64,000 bases of DNA from Flavivirga abyssicola (GTDB lineage Bacteria > Bacteroidota > Bacteroidia > Flavobacteriales > Flavobacteriaceae): the NCBI RefSeq assembly GCF_030540775.2, contig NZ_CP141266.1:2281001-2345000 (forward strand), in the 5' to 3' direction. Position 1 is the first letter of the stretch. Each line of letters begins with the position of its first letter. Shown here piece by piece: positions 57,904-64,000 of the stretch. Under the pieces are notes generated by a model. The model ran no database searches and had not been told where the DNA came from. It saw only the letters and a list, made by a program, of their open reading frames with translations. Both the position numbers and the translations under genes were made by a program.

Positions 57904-58627
57904 TTGTTTTCCCAAATCTTCGTTCTCTTTTTTGATATTCAATAATAGCTTCATACAAATGCTGCTTTGTGAAATCTGGCCACAGTACATTTGTAAAATA
58001 TAACTCTGCATATGCTATTTGCCAAAGTAAAAAGTTACTTATACGTTGCTCCCCACTTGTCCTAATTAGTAAATCTACATCTGGCAAATCATGCGTGTAA
58101 AGATGCTCATTTATAATTGATTCATCTATATTTTCGGGCGAAATTATATTATTTTTAACTTTAATACTAATTTCTTTAACAGTGTTTTGTATTTCTTCCC
58201 TAGAACCATAGCTTAATGCCAGGGTTAAAGTCATTCTTTCGTTTTGTTTTGTGCTGTCAATTACATCATGAAGTTCTTTATGAACTTTTTTAGGAAGTGT
58301 GTTTAAATTTCCTACAGCAGAAAGTCTAATATTATTATCTTGAAGTGTTGTTATTTCTTTTTTTAAAGAAGACACCAAAAGCTTCATTAATGTTTGTACT
58401 TCTAATTTTGGTCTGTTCCAGTTTTCAGTAGAAAAAGCATAAAGCGTCAGGTTTTTTACGCCAAGTTCTGCACAAGCTTCAACAGTGCGTCGTACAGATT
58501 TTGTGCCATTTTCATGACCAAAAGCACGTATCATTCCTTTTTGTTTTGCCCAACGACCATTACCATCCATGATAATGGCAATGTGTTTTGGTAGTTTGTT
58601 GTTTTGTATGCTTTCTTTTAAATTCAT
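57887..58627 (-). CDS. uppS: Undecaprenyl diphosphate synthase (isoprenyl transferase)
   Basis: 246 residues from the ATG at 58627, one base after the porG stop; a longer frame runs into porG and was rejected. IAIIMDGNGRWAKQ holds the catalytic aspartate, with FSTENWNRP and LIRTSGEQRISNFLLWQIAYAELYF toward the end. It makes the C55 lipid carrier for peptidoglycan and other glycans. It is tightly packed between porG and bamA. Confidence 0.96.
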   Translation of the reverse strand: MNLKESIQNNKLPKHIAIIMDGNGRWAKQKGMIRAFGHENGTKSVRRTVEACAELGVKNLTLYAFSTENWNRPKLEVQTLMKLLVSSLKKEITTLQDNNIRLSAVGNLNTLPKKVHKELHDVIDSTKQNERMTLTLALSYGSREEIQNTVKEISIKVKNNIISPENIDESIINEHLYTHDLPDVDLLIRTSGEQRISNFLLWQIAYAELYFTNVLWPDFTKQHLYEAIIEYQKRERRFGKTSEQLS

Positions 58628-58628
58628 T

Positions 58629-59321
58629 TTAATTGCCTGGGCAATAACAAGGATTTTCGCCAAATGTATATGTTAAAGTTAATCCTGAAAACATATACCA
58701 ATCGTTGTTATTTATATTGCCAAATTTGTATTGTTGTTGTCTAGATGGGGCGTCAGGAACACTTCCGTCAAGGCCATCAGAAAATGTATAACGAGCACCA
58801 ACTTCTATGCCTAAAATAATATTATCTATAAAAGAGGCTTTAAAGCCAACTACCATAGGAATACCAAATGCCCAACTTGAGGTGTTTTCTTGAGTTTGTA
58901 CACCGTTTAAAAAATAATGATTGTCATGCTTGGCTGTGCTTATGCCTGTATATAAGTATGGTGTAGCTACTTTATCTCCAGAATGTAAATCGAAATCTAA
59001 AAATGTAAATTCTATTCCTAATGAAATTTCTATAATCTTGCTCGAAAATTCATAACCTCTTTGAATACGCCTTGGGTCATCCGATTTTGTGTCAATACCT
59101 TCTAATTTACTAAAAATCACAGAAGCTCTATAAGAGTGTCGCTTACTTCTATTCCATTTATAGATACCACCAATAGCTAATTGATTTGGCGAAATGTAAT
59201 AGGTAGAACCTACATCTCCAATAAAATTACTTCCTCCTGCAAAAACACCTATTTCGTTAATTTGAGAGTAACTAAAATGAATGCTTAAAATACTTAAAAT
59301 CAATACTGTTAAATGCCTCAT
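58629..59321 (-). CDS. porG: T9SS outer-membrane component PorG (DUF6089)
   Basis: 230 residues. A signal peptide ends at FSYSQ; INEIGVFAGGSNFIGDVG and PNQLAIGGIYKWN are DUF6089 features, followed by beta strands of a small outer-membrane barrel and a tail ending CYCPGN. PorG in Porphyromonas is part of the T9SS and lies in the same uppS-bamA-skp neighbourhood. The order porG-uppS-bamA-skp-skp is the strongest support for the call. Confidence 0.88.
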   Translation of the reverse strand: MRHLTVLILSILSIHFSYSQINEIGVFAGGSNFIGDVGSTYYISPNQLAIGGIYKWNRSKRHSYRASVIFSKLEGIDTKSDDPRRIQRGYEFSSKIIEISLGIEFTFLDFDLHSGDKVATPYLYTGISTAKHDNHYFLNGVQTQENTSSWAFGIPMVVGFKASFIDNIILGIEVGARYTFSDGLDGSVPDAPSRQQQYKFGNINNNDWYMFSGLTLTYTFGENPCYCPGN

Positions 59322-59338
59322 AAATATTCAAAAGTTTG

Positions 59339-59346
59339 CAAATATA
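59339..59346 (-). promoter_or_regulatory. -7 promoter element of porG
   Basis: TATATTTG on the minus strand fits TAnnTTTG exactly and ends 17 bases before the porG start. A -33 box is not evident. It would drive porG-uppS-bamA. Confidence 0.5.
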
Positions 59347-59420
59347 ATAAATAAGATTAGCCTAAAATAATTTGAGCTAAATTGTATTAGTGTAAAACTG
59401 CATTTCTTAAGAATTATTGT

Positions 59421-60305
59421 TTAATTACGCTTGTCTTCTCCCCAAAGAAGCTTTTTTCTAAGCGTATCTAAAAAACTTTCGTCTAAAAGATCAATCATTT
59501 TAATTTTGAAGTCTGCTTTTTTTATTTTGATTATAGTACCATTATCTAGGGTTGCAATCCTAGAGTCTAAAGACACTAAATGATTTTCTTCTCGTCCGTC
59601 AACTTTAAGCTGTATTTCTGTTGAATCTGGAATTATTAAAGGGCGTGCACTCAGGTTGTGTGGTGCTATGGGAGTTATCACAAAACTATTGGTACTTGGC
59701 GTAATTACTGGCCCGCCACAGCTTAATGAATAGCCTGTAGAACCTGTTGGAGTTGAGATTATTAAACCATCACTCCAGTAAGATGTAAGATACTCGCCAT
59801 CTAAATGCGTTTCGACAGTAATCATAGATGTTGTATTTTTTCTACTTACTGCTATTTCGTTTAGTGCAAAATTTAACGATGTTATATTTTTGTTTTCAGG
59901 GGTAGTTTCTATAGAGAGTAAACTACGTTCTGATATTTTATAATGCCCGTCAATAATATTTTGAATAGCCTGCTCAATAGCATCTACTTGTATAGTTGCT
60001 AAAAAACCTAAACGCCCTGTATTAATGCCAATCACAGGGATATCAATATCTTTTATAAAAGTAATAGCTCTTAATATGGTACCATCACCACCAACACTTA
60101 CCAGGAAATCAAAAGAAGTATCTAAAGTGTCAAATGTTTTAAATGAAGCAAAGTCTTTTATATTGGGAGATTCATTAAGAATAATATTAAAAAACTCTGT
60201 TTCAATATAAGCATCAATGTCTTTTTTTAATAAGTAATTAAATAACGTTTCTACTGAAGCTGTAGTCGTTTTATTGTAGAATCGTCCAAAAATAGCAACT
60301 TTCAT
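59421..60305 (-). CDS. nadK: NAD kinase
   Basis: 294 residues. SVGGDGTILRA carries the catalytic GGDGT (D74), and SYWSDGLIISTPTGSTGYSLSCGGP and ITPIAPHNLSARPLI are the NE/D and nucleotide-binding regions. It phosphorylates NAD to NADP. It is 99 bases upstream of porG in transcription order, so it could share a transcript, though porG has its own -7 element. Confidence 0.97.
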   Translation of the reverse strand: MKVAIFGRFYNKTTTASVETLFNYLLKKDIDAYIETEFFNIILNESPNIKDFASFKTFDTLDTSFDFLVSVGGDGTILRAITFIKDIDIPVIGINTGRLGFLATIQVDAIEQAIQNIIDGHYKISERSLLSIETTPENKNITSLNFALNEIAVSRKNTTSMITVETHLDGEYLTSYWSDGLIISTPTGSTGYSLSCGGPVITPSTNSFVITPIAPHNLSARPLIIPDSTEIQLKVDGREENHLVSLDSRIATLDNGTIIKIKKADFKIKMIDLLDESFLDTLRKKLLWGEDKRN

Positions 60306-60399
60306 GCGTTTATATTTATTGTTTTTTGGTGGTCACATGGTGCATCCATATAATGAGTTTCGTTATAAACTAATTAAATAGTTATGGATGGTTCATTAT

Positions 60400-61059
60400 T
60401 TACATATTTAAGTATTTATTCAAATAGTCCGATCGGTCTTTAAGGCTTTCTATATAACTGTCTTCTTCATGACCAGATACTATATTATAACTATATCTAC
60501 GAAAGGTTTGAATGATTTCGTTAAGTCCGGTGCTACCTATCTTTAAGGTAACCTGAACAACGTCATTTTTTATTTTAGAAACAAATGCACCTAAAAGTTT
60601 ACCACCATTAGATTCTACGATTTGACTTATTTCGCTAAATGAATAATCATTAATTCCTTTTTCAACGACTAAAACACCACCAGCTTCAAAAAAGAAAGGA
60701 GATTCGTTAAAGAGACTAATAATGTCATTAAGTTCATAATACCCTAAATAGTTGTTTTTTTCGTCTAAGACAGGCATAATGTTAGCCGAATTTTGTGCAA
60801 AAGCTTCCAATACATCTAACCAAAGCGTATGGTTTCTTACAAAAAAATCTTCAATGGAATAAAGGTACTCACTAATAGGTTTGTCACTTTCAAAACAATG
60901 TGCATCAGTTTCAAAAAAAGTGCCCAGAAAAGCACCATTTTCATCTTTGATGGGGATATGAGAATAAGTTAACTGATTAAATAGCAATTGTAACTCACTT
61001 ATTTTACTATTGCTATTTAATGGTTTTATATCATTTATAATATATTCTGAAAGTTTCAT
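60400..61059 (-). CDS. CBS-domain protein with C-terminal ACT-like domain
   Basis: 219 residues: two CBS motifs (about 5-60 and 70-125, SHIPIKDENGAFLG and IMPVLDEKNNYLG) and an ACT-like fold (about 130-205, GGVLVVEKGINDYSFSEISQIVES). CBS domains bind adenosine nucleotides and ACT domains amino acids, so this is a sensor with no catalytic part. The target is unknown; nadK and pdxJ next to it suggest cofactor metabolism only weakly. Confidence 0.88.
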   Translation of the reverse strand: MKLSEYIINDIKPLNSNSKISELQLLFNQLTYSHIPIKDENGAFLGTFFETDAHCFESDKPISEYLYSIEDFFVRNHTLWLDVLEAFAQNSANIMPVLDEKNNYLGYYELNDIISLFNESPFFFEAGGVLVVEKGINDYSFSEISQIVESNGGKLLGAFVSKIKNDVVQVTLKIGSTGLNEIIQTFRRYSYNIVSGHEEDSYIESLKDRSDYLNKYLNM

Positions 61060-61121
61060 TGTTCAGCTTTATGAGTATGCAAATTAATTAAAAAAATAGC
61101 ATATAAGCCTGTTCTACTTTG

Positions 61122-61129
61122 TATTTTTG
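61122..61129 (+). promoter_or_regulatory. -7 promoter element of pdxJ
   Basis: TATTTTTG fits TAnnTTTG exactly, 17 bases before the start codon. No TTG at -33. Confidence 0.5.
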
Positions 61130-61146
61130 CTTTTTAAAATTTATAG

Positions 61147-61863
61147 ATGACCAAGTTAAGTGTAAATATTAACAAGATTGCTACATTAAGGAATTCCAGA
61201 GGAGGTGATGTACCAAATGTAGTTCAATTTGCAAAAGATGTGCAGCGTTTTGGAGCAGAAGGGGTAACAATACACCCAAGGCCAGATGAGCGTCATATCC
61301 GTTATCAGGATGCTCGCGATTTAAAACCTGAAGTATATACCGAGTATAATATTGAAGGAAATCCTGTGAGTTCTTTTGTAGAATTAGTATTAAATGTAAA
61401 ACCAACACAGGTTACATTAGTACCGGATGCTGTTGATGCTATTACCAGTAATGCTGGTTGGGATACCATAAAGCATAAAGATTTTTTAGTTGATATTATT
61501 AAAGAGTTTCAACAAAACGGAATAAGAACCTCTATTTTTGTAGATCCTGTTTTAGAGCAAATTGAAGGTGCAAAAGCTACAGGAACAGATAGAATTGAAT
61601 TATATACTGAAGCTTTTGCGCATCAATATAGCTTGAGTAATAAAGATGCTGTAACGCCCTATGTTAAAAGTGCAGAATTGGCTAATAATTTGGAACTAGG
61701 CATAAATGCAGGGCACGATTTATCTTTAGAGAATATTGAATTCTTTAAAAAGAATATTCCAGGATTGTTAGAAGTCTCTATTGGACATGCTTTAATAGCC
61801 GAGAGCTTATATTTAGGTGTAGACAATGTTATTCAAATGTATTTACACAAATTAAAGGCTTAA
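61147..61863 (+). CDS. pdxJ: Pyridoxine 5'-phosphate synthase
   Basis: 238 residues. LSVNINKIATLRNSRGG, VTIHPRPDERHIRYQD and the closing GINAGHDLSLENI and EVSIGHALIAESLYLG are PdxJ signatures. It condenses deoxyxylulose phosphate and aminoacetone phosphate to make vitamin B6. It is divergent from the CBS-ACT gene, 87 bases apart. Confidence 0.97.
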   Translation: MTKLSVNINKIATLRNSRGGDVPNVVQFAKDVQRFGAEGVTIHPRPDERHIRYQDARDLKPEVYTEYNIEGNPVSSFVELVLNVKPTQVTLVPDAVDAITSNAGWDTIKHKDFLVDIIKEFQQNGIRTSIFVDPVLEQIEGAKATGTDRIELYTEAFAHQYSLSNKDAVTPYVKSAELANNLELGINAGHDLSLENIEFFKKNIPGLLEVSIGHALIAESLYLGVDNVIQMYLHKLKA

Positions 61864-61977
61864 TCTTTCTCAAAAAAAGGAAAAAACTTTGTTGTAACAT
61901 ACGGAGTTAAATAAAATATTTAAAAACAAGTGAGTAATCACGCAATAATTTCCCTCTTTTGTAGGGGTTAAGGGTTT

Positions 61978-62742
61978 ATGGTATTACATTCAAATATAAT
62001 AGGAGAAGGACAGCCATTTGTTATCCTTCATGGTTTTTTGGGAATGAGTGATAATTGGAAAACACTTGGTCGTCAATTTAGCGAACAGGGTTTTCAAGTT
62101 CATTTAGTAGACCAACGTAATCACGGACGTAGTTTTTGGGATAATAATTTTAATTATGAAGTACTTGCTGAAGATTTAAAACAATATTGTGATTCTCATA
62201 ATCTTACAGATATTATATTATTGGGACATTCTATGGGAGGTAAAACAGCTATGCTATTTGCGACACAGTATCCAGAAATAGTTTCGAAGCTAATTGTGGC
62301 AGATATTTCTCCACGTTTTTATCCAGTTCATCACGATGCCATTTTAGAAGGGTTGGCTGCATTAGACTTTGATACTATTAAGAGTCGAGGAGAGGCAGAT
62401 AAATTGTTAAGTGATTATGTGTCTGATTTTGGAGCACGTCAATTTTTACTAAAAAATCTATATTGGGTTGAAAAAGGCAAATTAGGACTACGAGTAAATC
62501 TGGACGTTTTAAAAGAAGAAGTTGGGGAGGTAGGCGAAGCATTACCAAGTCATGCTAAATTTGAAAAAGAGACTTTGTTTTTACGTGGAGACAGATCGGA
62601 ATATATTGGTGTAGAGGATGAAAGGATTATTTCGAATCATTTTACCAAAGTTAAAATTGCTACTATTTCTAATTCGGGGCACTGGTTGCATGCCGAAAAC
62701 CCTAAAGACTTTTTTGAAGCCGTTGTGCAGTTTATTGGGTGA
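61978..62742 (+). CDS. Alpha/beta hydrolase (YbfF-like esterase)
   Basis: 254 residues. The nucleophile elbow is GHSMGG with S85, the oxyanion region HGFLGMSDNW, an acid residue likely in FLRGDRSEYI and the catalytic histidine in SGHWLHAE. The fold and motifs match the YbfF esterase group; the substrate is not known. It follows pdxJ after 114 bases. Confidence 0.93.
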   Translation: MVLHSNIIGEGQPFVILHGFLGMSDNWKTLGRQFSEQGFQVHLVDQRNHGRSFWDNNFNYEVLAEDLKQYCDSHNLTDIILLGHSMGGKTAMLFATQYPEIVSKLIVADISPRFYPVHHDAILEGLAALDFDTIKSRGEADKLLSDYVSDFGARQFLLKNLYWVEKGKLGLRVNLDVLKEEVGEVGEALPSHAKFEKETLFLRGDRSEYIGVEDERIISNHFTKVKIATISNSGHWLHAENPKDFFEAVVQFIG

Positions 62743-62776
62743 TTTTTTTGTACATTTAGTTGGATTATAAAAAGCA

Positions 62777-62857
62777 ATGAGAAGCATCATTAAAAAAATC
62801 TCAACTGATATTGAAACATTTACTATGGGAATGACGTCTGATAAGTATAATAAATAA
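62777..62857 (+). CDS. Possible small protein of 26 residues
   Basis: An ATG frame of 26 codons (MRSIIKKISTDIETFTMGMT and six more residues) fits between the hydrolase and the holin-like gene. It starts 34 bases after the hydrolase stop and ends 10 bases before the next start. There is no recognised domain. It could be real, a remnant or chance; nothing else occupies the gap. Confidence 0.25.
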   Translation: MRSIIKKISTDIETFTMGMTSDKYNK

Positions 62858-62867
62858 ATTTAAGCAG

Positions 62868-63215
62868 ATGAAACTCATAACAAAACTTCTCTTAAACGCT
62901 ATAGCTGTATTTGTAATAGCACATTTTTTAAATGGGGTACATGTCGATGGTTATATAACAGCCATTATCGTAGCTGTTGTGTTGTCGGTGTTAAACCTGT
63001 TTGTCAAACCTGTTTTGGTGATTCTAACCTTACCAATAACCATAGTCACATTAGGTCTATTTTTATTAATAATTAATGCGTTAATTATTTTATTAGCGGA
63101 TAAATTAATAGGTGGTTTTTCTGTAAATAGTATTTGGATTGCTGTATTGTTTAGTATACTACTTTCTGTTTTGCAATCCATACTTCATTCACTTTTAAAA
63201 GACGATAAAAAATAG
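62868..63215 (+). CDS. Small four-helix membrane protein (phage holin superfamily IV type)
   Basis: 115 residues with four membrane helices and the family patterns FLNGVHVDGYITAII and SVLNLFVKPVLVILTLPITIVTLGLFLLIINALIILL. This is the widespread chromosomal form of the holin 4_2 family and no phage genes are nearby. Its function in bacteria is not established. Confidence 0.9.
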   Translation: MKLITKLLLNAIAVFVIAHFLNGVHVDGYITAIIVAVVLSVLNLFVKPVLVILTLPITIVTLGLFLLIINALIILLADKLIGGFSVNSIWIAVLFSILLSVLQSILHSLLKDDKK

Positions 63216-63238
63216 CTTTGAATCAAGCGGTTAAAAAC

Positions 63239-63269
63239 TTTGCTGGGATGTAAAAATGTTATATTTTTG
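63239..63269 (+). promoter_or_regulatory. Bacteroidota promoter of tig
   Basis: TTTG at 63239-63242, a 19-base spacer, then TATTTTTG at 63262-63269, both exact matches to the -33/-7 consensus. It predicts a leader of about 80 bases before the tig start. Confidence 0.8.
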
Positions 63270-63356
63270 CATCCCAATTTTGGTTACATAAATTTTAGTT
63301 TTTCAAAAGAAGACTTTATTGTTAAATGCCTGATATGAGGCTTTATATAATTTAAA

Positions 63357-64000
63357 ATGAATATTACAAGAGAAAACGTTGATGCATTAAATGCTGTTGT
63401 GAAAGTAGATATCGCTAAAGAAGACTATAGCGATAAAGTTGAAAAAATATTAACAGACTATCGTAAAACAGCAAATATTCCTGGTTTTAGAAAAGGGCAT
63501 GTGCCAATGGGGATGGTTAAAAAACAATACGGAAAAGCTGTTTTGGTAGATGAGGTTAATAAGCTATTGCAAGATGCTTTAAACAAATACCTTACTGAAG
63601 AAAAGTTAGATGTATTAGGTCAGCCATTACCAAAACCACAAGACGATATTAACTGGGATGCTGATGAATTTTCTTTTGAATTTGAATTAGGTTTAGCGCC
63701 AGATTTTGAAGTTAAATTAAAAGGGAAAAAAGCAATTACACAATATAATATTGTTGCTGATGATAAAATGATAGATGAGCAAATTGAACGTATTCAAAAA
63801 CAATACGGAAAATTAGTTTCTCAAGATGTTGTTGTGAAAGACAGTGAAATTACTGGAGTTTATAAAAATGAAGAAAAAGAAATTGAAAATACGGTTACTT
63901 TAACTTTAGATAAATTTAAAGGAAAAGCAACTGAAAAACAATTTATAGGTGCTAAAGTAAATGATGTTATTACACTAAAAACTAAAGGTCTTTATGACGA
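63357..64000 (+). CDS. tig: Trigger factor, 5' part only
   Basis: The gene runs off the window after about 214 codons. The ribosome-binding N-terminal domain is seen with the signature GFRKGHVPM, preceded by NITRENVDALNAVVKVDIAKEDY and followed by a EFELGLAPDFEVKL segment; the region from about 150 enters the PPIase-like domain. Trigger factor helps nascent chains fold at the ribosome exit. Many Bacteroidota copies diverge in the PPIase domain, which cannot be judged here. Confidence 0.94.
   Translation, partial: MNITRENVDALNAVVKVDIAKEDYSDKVEKILTDYRKTANIPGFRKGHVPMGMVKKQYGKAVLVDEVNKLLQDALNKYLTEEKLDVLGQPLPKPQDDINWDADEFSFEFELGLAPDFEVKLKGKKAITQYNIVADDKMIDEQIERIQKQYGKLVSQDVVVKDSEITGVYKNEEKEIENTVTLTLDKFKGKATEKQFIGAKVNDVITLKTKGLYD

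Noticed and set aside
62868-63215. Prophage remnant suggested by the holin-type protein
   Set aside because: No other phage genes nearby and the family is common on bacterial chromosomes.

Overview
This window is AT-rich, densely packed chromosomal DNA from a gliding, type IX secretion (T9SS) bacterium of the Bacteroidota, almost certainly family Flavobacteriaceae. The evidence is SprA, PorG, RemB, PorP/SprF-like and PorE-like proteins, C-terminal T9SS sorting domains of both type A and type B, Bacteroidota-style promoters (TTG about 19-21 nt before TAnnTTTG), many paralogous TonB-like proteins, and the near absence of Shine-Dalgarno sites. The genus cannot be fixed from the sequence alone. 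No rRNA, tRNA, CRISPR array, insertion sequence or prophage was seen, and no gene-free stretch exceeds 300 bases.

Layout. 1-9.4 kb: a cell-surface module, made of the 3' end of a giant type B adhesin-like protein, its likely SprF-type partner, a PorE-like OmpA protein and a Calx-beta repeat protein with a type A sorting signal. 9.5-16.4 kb: housekeeping genes ruvB, a cytochrome P450, queG, maeB (malic enzyme-PTA fusion) and ruvA. 16.4-28.9 kb: the gliding/T9SS core, with sprA (the 2463-residue translocon), gcvH, a VanZ-like gene, two TonB-like proteins and remB, the last carrying an N-terminal domain that resembles the TonB C-terminus. 29.2-35.0 kb: respiratory genes for heme O synthase, two oxidase subunit III proteins, subunit IV, SCO-type copper chaperones, DUF420 and a small CxxC membrane protein. 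35.1-40.7 kb: a five-gene MacAB-TolC-like efflux operon. 40.9-46.2 kb: tsaB, an MscS channel, DUF1304, a DUF255 thioredoxin-like lipoprotein, dodecin and a NifU-like protein. 46.3-52.5 kb: an orphan PorP/SprF paralogue, a VWA lipoprotein, a LytS/LytTR two-component pair and a gamma carbonic anhydrase-like protein. 52.6-61.1 kb, minus strand: murI, two Skp/OmpH chaperones, bamA, uppS, porG, nadK and a CBS-ACT protein, an envelope-assembly cluster. 61.1-64 kb: pdxJ, an alpha/beta hydrolase, a small membrane protein and the 5' part of tig.

The genes combine into a clear theme: outer-membrane biogenesis (BamA, Skp, UppS), the T9SS machine (SprA, PorG, PorE-like), its substrates with their SprF helpers, and energy supply (oxidase, TonB). 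Most of this is conserved flavobacterial core. The more unusual signals are a family of dispersed palindromic elements placed just after stop codons, a Cys-pair module shared by two TonB proteins and RemB, exact 342-bp coding repeats, and several short or variant proteins noted below. I did not find strong evidence for a wholly new system.
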